This document shows positions 1 to 7,758 of a stretch of 39,203 bases of DNA, in pieces. The translations under genes and the position numbers were made by a program. Each line of letters begins with the position of its first letter. The first letter of the stretch is position 1. The notes beneath the pieces are model-generated. The model did no database searches. It saw only the letters and a program-made list of their open reading frames with translations, and was not told the origin of the DNA. The DNA comes from Acidobacteriota bacterium (GTDB lineage: Bacteria > Acidobacteriota > Thermoanaerobaculia > Multivoradales > J023): positions 1 through 39,203 of the forward strand of contig RFGL01000332.1 in assembly GCA_003697015.1 (NCBI GenBank). Direction: 5' to 3'.

Positions 1-2
1 CC

Positions 3-560
3 GCCGCTCCGCCGCCGCCCGCGGCGGCGGAGCGCCCAGCCCCACCGCCGTCCACCACCGCCCCGCCGCCGGCCGCTGCCGCCGGGCGCGTGAAAGGCGA
101 GCCGGTGACCGACGATCCGCTCGAAGCGGCGGACATGGCGTTGGGAGATCTCGCCGAGCTCATGCTCTTCGATCTCCAGTGGGAGATCCGCCTGGACGAG
201 AACAATGCCCTGGAGGTGGAGCTCGGCGGCGAGGACGCCGAGCGGCTGGTGGCGGAAGACGGCAAGCTGTTGCGCTCGATGGAGCATCTTCTGCCGCGGC
301 TGCTGCGAGCCAAGCTCGGCCATAGCCTGCCCTGCAGCCTCGACTGCAACGGCTTCCGCGAGCTCCATGAATCCAGTCTCGAGGCGTTTGCCAAACGGGT
401 GGCGGAGGAAGTGCGCAAGACCCAACGCTCCCGTCTTCTCGACCCGATGACGCCGGCCGATCGCCGCACCGTGCACGTGACCCTGGCCAACGACCCGACG
501 GTGGAAACGCGGAGCGAGGGGAGTGGCTTCACCAAGCGGGTCCGGGTTTCACCGGCCTGA
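3..560 (+). CDS. khpB: Jag/KhpB-like RNA-binding protein (KH-R3H), 5' end outside window
   Basis: C-terminal part of a Jag/SpoIIIJ-associated (KhpB) protein. The frame is open from base 3, so the GTG at 90 in the ORF track is probably internal and the true start lies upstream. The visible N-terminal part is an Ala/Pro-rich linker, as found between the Jag-N and KH domains. A KH-like segment follows (LEVELGGEDAERLVAEDG), then a convincing R3H domain (TPADRRTVHVTLANDP) carrying the RxxxH signature. KhpB family proteins bind RNA and are usually encoded next to yidC near the origin, which agrees with the rsmG-parA-parB genes downstream. The usual GxxG loop of the KH domain (often GRRG) reads AEDG here, so RNA binding by that domain is doubtful. 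Family assignment is strong from R3H plus context; function in this organism is inferred. Confidence 0.8.
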   Translation, partial: AAPPPPAAAERPAPPPSTTAPPPAAAAGRVKGEPVTDDPLEAADMALGDLAELMLFDLQWEIRLDENNALEVELGGEDAERLVAEDGKLLRSMEHLLPRLLRAKLGHSLPCSLDCNGFRELHESSLEAFAKRVAEEVRKTQRSRLLDPMTPADRRTVHVTLANDPTVETRSEGSGFTKRVRVSPA

Positions 561-610
561 GCGGGCGACCGGTCCCTGCACGAGGGCGGATTGCCAGCGG
601 CAGCGGTAGG

Positions 611-624
611 GTTCCACGTGAAAC
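611..624. promoter_or_regulatory. parS: parS centromere site 1
   Basis: GTTCCACGTGAAAC differs by one base from the perfect palindrome GTTTCACGTGAAAC, the known ParB-binding parS core. It lies between jag and rsmG, a short way upstream of parA-parB, where chromosomal parS sites commonly occur. Confidence 0.85.
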
Positions 625-712
625 GCTACACTGGGCGGCGCTCATTCAGCCAGCGGGCCGATGCCAGCCACGGCTGGCGGTGAGGGGGAGGCCCCAGGGA
701 GGTCTGGATTGC

Positions 713-726
713 GTTCCACGTGAAAC
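713..726. promoter_or_regulatory. parS: parS centromere site 2
   Basis: A second, identical copy of GTTCCACGTGAAAC, 102 bases after the first and ending one base before the ATG chosen for rsmG. Two identical 14-mers this close would be improbable by chance. ParB bound here could influence rsmG expression; that is inference. Confidence 0.85.
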
Positions 727-727
727 C

Positions 728-1402
728 ATGGCAAGCGAGCTTCCTGCATACCCCTTCGACACCTTCACCTGCCATCTCCGCGAGATGTCGGCAGTGCCCT
801 TGAGCGACGCGACCCTCGCCGCTCTCTACGCCCACTATCAGGAGCTGCGGCGCTGGAATCGGCGCCTTTCCCTGATCGGCCCCGGAACCGCCGGCGAAGT
901 CCTGAGCCGGCACTACGGCGAGTCTCTCGCTGCCCTGCCGTGGCTGAGGCCGGAGGACCAAGTGCTGGTCGACGTCGGCTCCGGGGCCGGTTTCCCCGGC
1001 TTCGTCCTGGCGGCGGCGCGACCGGGCCTCGAGGTCTATCTGGTCGAGTCGCGGGAGCGCAAGTGGAGCTTTCTCAAGAGCGCCGTGCGCCGCGCCGAAG
1101 CGGCGCAGGCGGAGCAGGGCGCTGCGTCGTCTGCGTTGTCCTGCCGGTGCATCAATGCTAGGATCGAACGATCGCTGCCGCCCGCACTGCCGGCCGGAAT
1201 CGACATCGTCACCAGCCGTGCGGCGGGACTCTCCCCGGACGTGCTCGGGACCTTCGTCGAGCACAGCCCGCAGGTGCGCTTCTTCCTCTGGCAGGGCGCC
1301 CGGCGGTGGCTGCCGTTCGGATTCGAGGTCCTGAAGCTCCACAAGCTCTCCTACAGTCAACAACGCTGGCTGGTGGAGATCGGTCCCGAAGCGGCGGCGT
1401 GA
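728..1402 (+). CDS. rsmG: 16S rRNA (guanine-N7) methyltransferase RsmG (GidB)
   Basis: SAM-dependent methyltransferase of the RsmG/GidB family, which makes m7G at position 527 (E. coli numbering) of 16S rRNA. The SAM-binding motif I, VDVGSGAGFPG, sits at about residues 81-91, followed by the acidic strand-2 end YLVESRERKWSFL typical of RsmG. With the ATG at 728 the protein is 224 residues, a normal length. The ORF track start at 680 would read through the second parS site, so I prefer 728 (MASELPAYPFD). It is followed by parA after about 44 bases, the common rsmG-parA-parB order near bacterial origins. The tract between about residues 115 and 135 (EAAQAEQGAASSALSC) looks like a small insertion relative to typical members. 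Confidence 0.92.
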   Translation: MASELPAYPFDTFTCHLREMSAVPLSDATLAALYAHYQELRRWNRRLSLIGPGTAGEVLSRHYGESLAALPWLRPEDQVLVDVGSGAGFPGFVLAAARPGLEVYLVESRERKWSFLKSAVRRAEAAQAEQGAASSALSCRCINARIERSLPPALPAGIDIVTSRAAGLSPDVLGTFVEHSPQVRFFLWQGARRWLPFGFEVLKLHKLSYSQQRWLVEIGPEAAA

Positions 1403-1446
1403 CGCGCGGCCAGATCGGCGCGTCAAGAACGATCCACGGATGACCC

Positions 1447-2283
1447 ATGGAGCCGTCGACCGATCCCCGCACCGATCCGCCCGCCTCGTGCCGCCGGCCC
1501 GAGCTCGGGGGTAGCCGCGCCCGGAACGCGGTGGTGGTGGCGGTCGCCAACCAGAAGGGTGGCGTCGGCAAGACCACCACCGCGATCAACCTCGGCGCCG
1601 CCTTGGGTGCCTTTGAGAAGCGGGTGTTGATCGTCGACTGCGACCCGCAGGGCAACGCCACCCGCGGCCTGGGAGCCGAGGCCGAGCCGCCTCACCTCTA
1701 CCACGTCCTGGCGGGCCAGAAGGGGGCCCGGGAGGCGGTCCAGCAGACCGGCTTCGCCGGCTTGAGTCTGTTGCCGGCGAATCACGAGCTGGTCGGCGTC
1801 GAGGTCGAATTCGTCGGCACCGACGCCTGGGAGCTGCGCCTGCGCCGGGCGATCGCCGATCTGCTGCCGGACTACGACTACGTCTTCCTCGACTGCCCTC
1901 CCTCCCTCGGCCACCTGACGGTCAGCGCCCTGTCGGCGGCCGATCAGGTGCTGGTTCCGCTGCAGAGCGAATATTTCGCCCTCGAAGGCATCAGCGCCCT
2001 GGTCGCCACCGTGCGGCGGGTCCAGGCTCGGGTCAACCCGCGACTCGCCATCGGCGGGGTGGTGATCACCATGTACGACGATCGCACCCTGCTGTCCCGC
2101 GACGTCGCCGAGGAGGCACGCCGCCACTTCGGCGACGTGGTCTTCAAGGCCGTGGTGCCGCGCAACGTCCGCCTGGCCGAAGCACCGAGCCACGGCCGGC
2201 CGATCCTGCACTACGACGTCAAGAGCCGCGGCGCCCTGGCCTACCTGGCGGTGGCTCGCGAGCTCATGGGACGGCTGTCATGA
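1447..2283 (+). CDS. parA: Chromosome partitioning ATPase ParA (Soj)
   Basis: ParA/Soj ATPase that works with ParB and parS to move the origin region. The deviant Walker A motif KGGVGKTT is at residues 37-44, with the signature lysine before GGVGK. Walker A' VDCDPQGNAT and the Walker B strand FLDCPPSLG follow in the expected order. The protein has 278 residues, including an N-terminal extension of about 30 residues before the first beta strand (VVVAVANQ). It lacks the N-terminal HTH of plasmid ParA proteins, so it is the chromosomal type. Its TGA overlaps the ATG of parB (ATGA), indicating translational coupling. Confidence 0.95.
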   Translation: MEPSTDPRTDPPASCRRPELGGSRARNAVVVAVANQKGGVGKTTTAINLGAALGAFEKRVLIVDCDPQGNATRGLGAEAEPPHLYHVLAGQKGAREAVQQTGFAGLSLLPANHELVGVEVEFVGTDAWELRLRRAIADLLPDYDYVFLDCPPSLGHLTVSALSAADQVLVPLQSEYFALEGISALVATVRRVQARVNPRLAIGGVVITMYDDRTLLSRDVAEEARRHFGDVVFKAVVPRNVRLAEAPSHGRPILHYDVKSRGALAYLAVARELMGRLS

Positions 2284-3170
2284 GCAGCCGCCGGCGCGGC
2301 CTGGGTCGTGGTCTCGACGCCCTGCTCGGCGGCGAGCCGCTGGTGCCGGCGCCGGCGGTGGTCGCCGCCGGCGGGTTGACCACCTTGCCGGTCGAAAGCC
2401 TGGAGCCCAACCGCTTCCAGCCGCGCAACCGTTTCGACGAGAGCAGCCTCGAGGAGCTGGCGGCTTCGATCCGCAGCCAGGGGGTGGTGCAGCCCCTGGT
2501 GGTCACCGACCGCGGCGACGGACGCTACACCATCATCGCCGGCGAACGGCGCTGGCGGGCGGCGCGACGGGCGGGGCTCGCCGAGGTGCCGGTGGTGGTG
2601 CGGGAGGTGGCGGACGACCAGCAGCTGCTCGAGCTGGCGCTGGTCGAGAACCTCCAGCGCGCCGATCTCAACGCGATCGAGGAGGCCGAGGCCTACCGCA
2701 TGCTCGCCCAGCGCTTCGGTCTGTCGCAGGAGCAGATCGGCGAGCGGGTCGGCAAGAGCCGTCCGGCGATCACCAACGCCCTGCGCCTGTTGCGTCTTCC
2801 CGCCCCGGTGCAGGATCTGCTGCGCGACGGCCGGCTGACCCCCGGGCAGGCGCGGCCGCTGCTCGCCCTGCCCGACGAGACGCGGCAGATCGAGCTCGCC
2901 GAGGAGGCGGTGGAGAAGGGGCTGACCGCACGCCAGCTGGAGCGGGTCGCCGCCGACAGCCGCCCGGCCGCCGAGCGGCCGAAGGGCAAGACGAAGCCCG
3001 AGCTCGACGTCCACACCCGGGCGGCGCAGGATAAGCTCACCCGCGCCCTTCAGACCCGCGTCGACATCGTGCGGCGCCGTCGCGGGGGACTGGTGCGCAT
3101 CCACTTTCACTCCGAGGAGGAGCTGATCCGGCTCTTCGATCACCTGACGCAGGGAAAAGGGGACGAGTGA
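2280..3170 (+). CDS. parB: Chromosome partitioning protein ParB (Spo0J)
   Basis: ParB CTPase and parS-binding protein. It begins with the typical basic leader [14 protein letters not shown] and has a ParB/Srx N-terminal domain containing [12 protein letters not shown] (from residue 88, the CTP-binding box) and [18 protein letters not shown] helix-turn-helix follows at about 146-175 ([18 protein letters not shown]), which would read the parS sites upstream of rsmG. The C-terminal ~60 residues form the dimerisation region. Length is 296 residues, usual for the family. It overlaps parA by 4 bases, and the bactofilin gene starts one base after its stop. Confidence 0.95.
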   Translation: MSSRRRGLGRGLDALLGGEPLVPAPAVVAAGGLTTLPVESLEPNRFQPRNRFDESSLEELAASIRSQGVVQPLVVTDRGDGRYTIIAGERRWRAARRAGLAEVPVVVREVADDQQLLELALVENLQRADLNAIEEAEAYRMLAQRFGLSQEQIGERVGKSRPAITNALRLLRLPAPVQDLLRDGRLTPGQARPLLALPDETRQIELAEEAVEKGLTARQLERVAADSRPAAERPKGKTKPELDVHTRAAQDKLTRALQTRVDIVRRRRGGLVRIHFHSEEELIRLFDHLTQGKGDE

Positions 3171-3171
3171 C

Positions 3172-3594
3172 ATGATTCGCAGAGGATCTGCGTCGGCGCA
3201 GGGTGACTTGAACGGTTTCCTCGATGCCGGCAGCGAAATGAACGGCGAGCTGCGGTTCGAGGACACCTTCCGCATCGACGGCCGCTTCAGCGGCAGCATC
3301 CAGGCCACCGGCGGCGACCTGATCGTCGGCGAGCGCGGCGTCGTCGAGGCCGACGTCTGCGCCCGCCGGGTCTTCATCTCCGGCACGGTGCGGGGTACGG
3401 TCAAGGCGCTGGAGCAGCTGGAGATCACTTCTATCGGTAAAGTCTATGCTGACCTCAAGACCCCATCGCTGGCGGTCGAAGACGGCGCCTTCTTCGAGGG
3501 CCGCTGCTCGATGGAAGGCCCCGGGCGCGCCGGCGAGCCGGCGGTGAGCAGCGACAAGGTGCGCCACATGCCCCTGGCCACCGAGCGGGGTTGA
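3172..3594 (+). CDS. Bactofilin family cytoskeletal protein
   Basis: Bactofilin (DUF583): a short right-handed beta-helix protein that polymerises without nucleotide. The repeat-rich core runs from about residue 18 to 115 with the family cadence FRIDGRFSGSIQATGGDLIVGE, VRGTVKALEQLEI and YADLKTPSLAVEDGAFFEG. It has 140 residues and short disordered ends. In other bacteria bactofilins act in cell shape or stalk formation, and a bactofilin associates with ParABS in Myxococcus. Its place directly after parB, as the likely third gene of the operon, makes a similar scaffold role for the ParABS machinery a reasonable inference. It ends 7 bases before the convergent phosphodiesterase gene. Confidence 0.9.
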   Translation: MIRRGSASAQGDLNGFLDAGSEMNGELRFEDTFRIDGRFSGSIQATGGDLIVGERGVVEADVCARRVFISGTVRGTVKALEQLEITSIGKVYADLKTPSLAVEDGAFFEGRCSMEGPGRAGEPAVSSDKVRHMPLATERG

Positions 3595-3600
3595 GCGCCG

Positions 3601-5379
3601 TCAGGGCGGGCTCAGGGTCTCGTAGGACGGCACGAACGTCAGGGGGTGGCGGGCGAGGAAGGTGGTGTCGAACGCACGGGTGAGCACCGTGCCGTCGAGA
3701 TCCTCGCCGACCGGGAAGCCGAGACCGTAGAGCAGGGTCGGCACCACGTCCACCAGGTCGACGTCGCTGAGCCGGGTGCCCGGGCGGATGGCGTCGTCGC
3801 CGAGGAGCATGAAGACCCCCGGCGGCGGGCGCTGGAGGAGGGCGTCGGAGATCGGGCCCCGGGTCAGGGCGCGCAAGGCCTTGCGCCAGGTGCGACGGTC
3901 GTCGCTGCCCTCGGCCGACACCACCGCCAGCAGGCGCGGCGGCGGCGTCGCCTCCCACAGGCGGGCGAGGAAGTCGTCGAGTACGCCGTAGTAGGCGGCG
4001 AGGAGCTGGGTCTGTTCGACCACCTCGGGATCGAGCACGCCGTCCACGTGGTGGGCGGCATGGGCGGCGAAGAAGCGATCGGAGACCGGGCCCAAGCCGG
4101 GAAGCTGCAGGAAGAGCGCCTCGACCGGAGGGCCCTGGCGGAGGAGGAATTCACTGAGGGATCCGCGCCACGCGTCCTGCACCAGACTGTCGAGGATCAC
4201 CGCCGGCGGCCGGCTGCCGAAGGGGGCGACGAGACCGGGATCGAGCTCTTCCGGCTGCGGCCGGAAGAGGAGTGCCCGTTCGCCGAGGTCGGCCGGCGAG
4301 CGCTCGATCGGATCGGCGGCGCCGCGGAAGAAGCGCTCCGACAGCAGCACCGCGAGGTCGGCCTTGGGCGGTGCGGCCAGCGGCCAGCCGATCACCGCCG
4401 CCGGCATGCCGAGCCGCGCCAGGATCTCCCACAGCCTGAGGACCCGGACCGCGCGCGCGTCGAGGCGTCGCGCCAGGGGCCAGGTGCCCCAGCGGTCGAA
4501 GGCCACCGCCATCGGCAGCAGGCTGAGGCTCTGATCTTCGCCGGCGAAGGGGGCGGCAAAGAGCGCCTCGCCGACGACGCCGTGCTTGTAGGGGTAGCTG
4601 CCGGTCGCCAGGGTGGTCCAGAGGGGCGTCCGCACCGCCGGCTTGATCGATTCCATATTGCCGAACGCCCCCTCTTGCTGCAGACGCGCGAAGAAGGGCA
4701 GCTCGCCCATTTCGGCCAGGGGCAGGATGGCGTCGAGGGTGGCGGCGTCGAGGCCGACGACCACCAGGTGCGGCCGCAGGCTGCCCTCGACCGTGGTCGC
4801 CCGCGGCGTGGGGCGCGGCGCGGGCTTGAACGCCTCCCGCCGCTCCAGCGCCAGATACACCGAGAGCACGGCCATCAGGGCGATGAGGAGCTTGCTGCCC
4901 GCGCCGTACCGCCGGCTGCGAAGCTGGTGCAGGAGGACGGTGTAGAAAGTGATCACCGCGCTGGCGCTGAGGAAGCTGGCGAGTTTCAGCAGCCGGCGGT
5001 TGATGCCGCCGGGAAGGAAGTAAGAGTAGGTCGAGGCGTGGGCCCAGGCGGAGAGGGCGGCGACGGCGAGGACCAGGGTCAGGCTCCAGGGCAGGATCGC
5101 CCGCGCCCGCCGGCGCCGGCCCCAGGTGAAGGGCAGGTGGAGCACCAGACTGACCAGGCCGAGCAGCACGCCGTAGAGCAGCACCGCCCGCGCCACCGGG
5201 GCGGGGGAGAAGGGGAGGTGGGGGTTGAGGAAGAAGAGCAGGCCGGCGATCTGGGTGCCGGCCAGCGCTCCCGGCAGGAAGCCTGCCGCGACGATCTCCA
5301 GGTCGACCCACCGCCGGCGGGGGTCGGCGCCGGCCGGGATGGCGGCGGAGTCGTCAGATGAGGAAGATGTCCCGATCAA
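3601..5379 (-). CDS. Membrane protein with alkaline-phosphatase-superfamily (type I phosphodiesterase-like) domain, active site partly lost
   Basis: 592 residues. The N-terminal ~180 residues hold several hydrophobic segments (about 25-52, 65-82, 97-113, 135-152, 163-177). A soluble domain of the type I phosphodiesterase/nucleotide pyrophosphatase group follows. Residues that fit this superfamily are the first metal aspartate (VVGLDAATLDAI, about D210) and the nucleophile segment RTPLWTTLATG (about 250-260). The C-terminal end VDLVDVVPTLLYGLGFPVGEDLDG is also typical. However, the metal box usually written SDHG reads VVSAEGSDD, and the box usually like DxxSHxFW reads GPVSDRFF, so several ligands appear replaced. 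Hydrolytic activity is therefore doubtful. The start overlaps the stop of the preceding small gene by 26 bases, suggesting one transcript with the lepB genes. Substrate unknown. Confidence 0.75.
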   Translation of the reverse strand: MIGTSSSSDDSAAIPAGADPRRRWVDLEIVAAGFLPGALAGTQIAGLLFFLNPHLPFSPAPVARAVLLYGVLLGLVSLVLHLPFTWGRRRRARAILPWSLTLVLAVAALSAWAHASTYSYFLPGGINRRLLKLASFLSASAVITFYTVLLHQLRSRRYGAGSKLLIALMAVLSVYLALERREAFKPAPRPTPRATTVEGSLRPHLVVVGLDAATLDAILPLAEMGELPFFARLQQEGAFGNMESIKPAVRTPLWTTLATGSYPYKHGVVGEALFAAPFAGEDQSLSLLPMAVAFDRWGTWPLARRLDARAVRVLRLWEILARLGMPAAVIGWPLAAPPKADLAVLLSERFFRGAADPIERSPADLGERALLFRPQPEELDPGLVAPFGSRPPAVILDSLVQDAWRGSLSEFLLRQGPPVEALFLQLPGLGPVSDRFFAAHAAHHVDGVLDPEVVEQTQLLAAYYGVLDDFLARLWEATPPPRLLAVVSAEGSDDRRTWRKALRALTRGPISDALLQRPPPGVFMLLGDDAIRPGTRLSDVDLVDVVPTLLYGLGFPVGEDLDGTVLTRAFDTTFLARHPLTFVPSYETLSPP

Positions 5380-5734
5380 CGTGGATCTTCACGTTCCAGT
5401 CGTAATCCATAATGAAGAAGTCAAGAACCACCGTGAACTCGACGTCCATGACGACCCGATTGGGCCATTTCTGGACCTTGACGTTCTCCCGGGTGACGGG
5501 CAGGTTGCGCTCCGCTGCCTTGTCGAGGATGTACTTGACGTAGTCGCGCTCGGTGCCGCGGGGCATGAGCTGAGCGGCCTCGCGCATCTTGTCCTTGAGC
5601 TCCATGGTGGCGATCTTGATCGGGATCACTTTGACCGCCACCATGATGCCGATCACCAGGGCCAGGGACCAGAGAATGCAGCCGGCCCGGCTTTCACCTT
5701 TCTGGCTTCTGAGTCGTTGCCACATCGTGCCCAC
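5354..5734 (-). CDS. Small single-pass membrane protein, DUF4845-like
   Basis: 126 residues with one N-terminal hydrophobic helix (CILWSLALVIGIMVAVKVIPI, about residues 19-39), then a soluble part with alternating beta-like and helical segments ending in VDRDIFLI. The pattern of a short basic head, a helix ending in a VKVIP-type stretch and a small periplasmic domain resembles the DUF4845 group, which in proteobacteria is encoded directly after lepB. The same placement here supports the similarity, but I cannot verify it. A GGAGAGGAG-type Shine-Dalgarno lies just before the ATG. Function unknown; a role near protein export or pilus-like secretion is speculation. Confidence 0.6.
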   Translation of the reverse strand: MGTMWQRLRSQKGESRAGCILWSLALVIGIMVAVKVIPIKIATMELKDKMREAAQLMPRGTERDYVKYILDKAAERNLPVTRENVKVQKWPNRVVMDVEFTVVLDFFIMDYDWNVKIHVDRDIFLI

Positions 5735-5760
5735 TCCTCTCCGTGTGTCTCGTACTGCGC

Positions 5761-6525
5761 TCAGCGGACCAGCAGAAGACAGCGATCCCAGCGGGTGCCC
5801 TTCAGGGCGCTGGCGAGCTTGCTCGGGCGCCAGCCGATCTTATCCCGAGACGCCGCCGGCATCCGCGACCAGTAGATCAGGAAGGCGCGGCCTTTGACGT
5901 TGGCCGCCGGTACCGGGCCCCAGAAGCGGGAATCGTTCGACTCGTCGCGATTGTCGCCGAGGACGAAGTAGTGTGCTGGCGGCACGGTGTAGGGGCCGAA
6001 GTTGTCGCGATGGCGGTAGCGCTCGTCGAGAAAGGGAGAGCTGGCGTAGACCTGGGGATCGGCGTGGCGGACGTAGGCGCTCTCGTCGACGCGCCGGCCG
6101 TTGAGCCACAGCACCTTGTCGACGATCTCGACCGTGTCGCCCGGGACGGCGACGCAGCGCTTGACGAAGTCCTGCCGCGGCCGGAAGGGGTGGCGGAAGA
6201 CCACCACGTCGCTGCGGCGGACGGGGCGCATCGGCAGCAGCCGCACCGTGCCGCCGCCGCCGCGCTGGTGGGCGTAGATCATCTTGTTGACCAGGATGTG
6301 GTCGCCGGCGAGCAGGCTGGGTTCCATCGACGGCGTCGGCACGCTGAAGGCCTGGAGCAGGAAGGCGCGGGCGAAGGAGGCGAAGATCACCGCTACCAGC
6401 AGGGCCTCGGCGTACTCGCGCAGGATCCCCCTCCGCCCTGCGGTCCTCTCCCCACCGCCGGCCGCAGCAGCCTCCACCGCCGGCTCGGGCCGTCCGTCCA
6501 TCAGCAGCGGAGCGGTCTCGCCCAA
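5761..6525 (-). CDS. lepB: Signal peptidase I (first of a tandem pair)
   Basis: Type I signal peptidase (S26), which cleaves Sec/Tat signal peptides on the outer face of the inner membrane. It has one N-terminal transmembrane helix (about residues 40-58) and the catalytic serine box PTPSMEPSLLAGD (Ser66). The catalytic lysine is in QDFVKRCVAVPGDTVEI (Lys122), and the conserved box FVLGDNRDESNDSRFWGPV follows. All family boxes are intact in 254 residues, so this copy should be active. It starts 7 bases after the second lepB stop, so the two are almost certainly cotranscribed. Confidence 0.93.
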   Translation of the reverse strand: MGETAPLLMDGRPEPAVEAAAAGGGERTAGRRGILREYAEALLVAVIFASFARAFLLQAFSVPTPSMEPSLLAGDHILVNKMIYAHQRGGGGTVRLLPMRPVRRSDVVVFRHPFRPRQDFVKRCVAVPGDTVEIVDKVLWLNGRRVDESAYVRHADPQVYASSPFLDERYRHRDNFGPYTVPPAHYFVLGDNRDESNDSRFWGPVPAANVKGRAFLIYWSRMPAASRDKIGWRPSKLASALKGTRWDRCLLLVR

Positions 6526-6532
6526 TCGCCCA

Positions 6533-7285
6533 TCAGCGGACGAGGTGGAAGGTGCGCGACCAGCGCGTCTTGGTCACGAATCCGGTCGCGGTGCGGCCGA
6601 TCTGCACCAGCTTGCTGCGCCAACCATGCCAGGCTCCGTCCGGGGTCTGGCCGCCGTAGGACCAGTAGATGAGGAGCGCCCGCCCCTTGATCAGGTGACG
6701 GGGGACGGCACCCCAATAGCGCGAGTCGTAGGAGTGGTCGCGGTTGTCGCCGAGAAAGAAGTAATGATCCTCCGGCACGGTGAAGGGGCCGAAGTTGTCG
6801 CGCAGCCGCACCTGGGGACTGAACGCCGGACGGTCGGGGAAGGTCCGCGGGTCGCGGTGGGCGGCGTAGCTCGAATCGTCGACCTGCCGGCCGTTGACGA
6901 AGAGGACTTTGTCGACGATGCGGATGGTGTCGCCGGGCAGGCCGACGCACCGCTTGACCAGGTCCTGCTGCGGCGTCTTCGGCGAGCGGAAGATCACCAC
7001 GTCGCCCCGTTGAACGTCGCGCAGCGGCAGCAGCCGGCGCTCGAGCGCGGTCCTGGCGGGGCCGTAGATGAAGCGGTTGACGAAGAGGTGATCCCCCACC
7101 AGCAGGGTGTCCTCCATCGAGCCGCTCGGGATGTAGAAGGTCTTGATCAGGAAGTTGTTGGTGAAGCCGAGGAAGATGGCGGCGATGAGCAAGGCCTCGA
7201 AGTACTCGCGGCCGACCGCGCGCGGCGGAGCGGCGGCCGTGTTCTCCGGCTTGGACGCGGCGGCGGCTTTGACGGGGGCGGACAT
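6533..7285 (-). CDS. lepB: Signal peptidase I (second of the tandem pair, promoter-proximal)
   Basis: A second complete S26 signal peptidase of 250 residues. It has a transmembrane helix at about 30-48, the serine box PSGSMEDTLLVGD (Ser56), the lysine box QDLVKRCVGLPGDTI (Lys111) and FFLGDNRDHSYDSRYWGAV. It is clearly homologous to the downstream copy along its length but has diverged around the substrate-pocket residues next to the serine (SGSMEDT against TPSMEPS). The two may therefore differ in preference for the residue before the cleavage site; that is inference. It is the first gene of the minus-strand group that continues through the DUF4845-like and phosphodiesterase-like genes. Confidence 0.93.
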   Translation of the reverse strand: MSAPVKAAAASKPENTAAAPPRAVGREYFEALLIAAIFLGFTNNFLIKTFYIPSGSMEDTLLVGDHLFVNRFIYGPARTALERRLLPLRDVQRGDVVIFRSPKTPQQDLVKRCVGLPGDTIRIVDKVLFVNGRQVDDSSYAAHRDPRTFPDRPAFSPQVRLRDNFGPFTVPEDHYFFLGDNRDHSYDSRYWGAVPRHLIKGRALLIYWSYGGQTPDGAWHGWRSKLVQIGRTATGFVTKTRWSRTFHLVR

Positions 7286-7309
7286 GAGCGTACTCTAGCG
7301 GAGTGCCGG

Positions 7310-7350
7310 GCGCGGATCCAGAACCCGCGCGCGGATCCAGAACCCGCGCG
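7310..7350. repeat. Two tandem copies of a 19-bp repeat
   Basis: The unit GCGCGGATCCAGAACCCGC occurs at 7310-7328 and again at 7329-7347, followed by GCG. It sits in the ~100-base gap between the divergent lepB and cutA genes. It could be a simple slippage duplication or a paired protein-binding site; nothing in the sequence decides which. Confidence 0.85.
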
Positions 7351-7387
7351 TTGACCGCCGGGCTTCACTGGAGTAAGGTCCGGATCC

Positions 7388-7753
7388 ATGGGTGCGATCG
7401 TGGTGGTGACCACCGTCGGCGACGAGGAGGAGGCCAACCTGCTGGCGCGGGAGCTCGTCGGACGCCGCCACGCCGCCTGCGTCAACATGATCTCCAGCGT
7501 CAAGTCGGTCTACCGCTGGCGCAGCAAGATCTGCCGCGACAGCGAGTACCTGCTGGTGATCAAGACCATGGCCGACGAGTATCCGGCCGTCGCCCGCACC
7601 ATCCACGAGCTGCACAGCTACGAAGTGCCCGAGATCCTCGCCTTCGACGTCAGCCAGGGCGAGCCCCGTTTCCTCGACTGGGTCGCCGCCAGCCTCGACA
7701 AGGACGCCGCCTTCGACGAGGAGGAGGATCTCTCCGATCTCGAAGGGATCTGA
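7388..7753 (+). CDS. cutA: CutA family divalent-ion tolerance protein
   Basis: CutA1 protein, a small PII-like trimer that binds Cu(II) and other divalent ions in vitro; its cellular role is unsettled. Recognisable family segments are IVVVTTVGDEEEANLLARELV at the start, the central RRHAACVNMISSVKSVYRW and YEVPEILAFDVSQG near the end. Length is 121 residues against the usual 105-115, with a short acidic tail (DEEEDLSDLEGI). The ATG at 7388 is preceded after 8 bases by TAAGGT, a -10-like hexamer with no Shine-Dalgarno between, so the mRNA may be nearly leaderless. It converges on the cystathionine lyase gene with a 5-base gap. Confidence 0.93.
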   Translation: MGAIVVVTTVGDEEEANLLARELVGRRHAACVNMISSVKSVYRWRSKICRDSEYLLVIKTMADEYPAVARTIHELHSYEVPEILAFDVSQGEPRFLDWVAASLDKDAAFDEEEDLSDLEGI

Positions 7754-7758
7754 CCGAG

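Noticed and set aside
3646-5361. 571-codon plus-strand ORF opposite the phosphodiesterase-like gene
   Set aside because: Low-complexity Glu/Gly/Arg/Gln composition and no motif; the minus strand carries a recognisable membrane protein.
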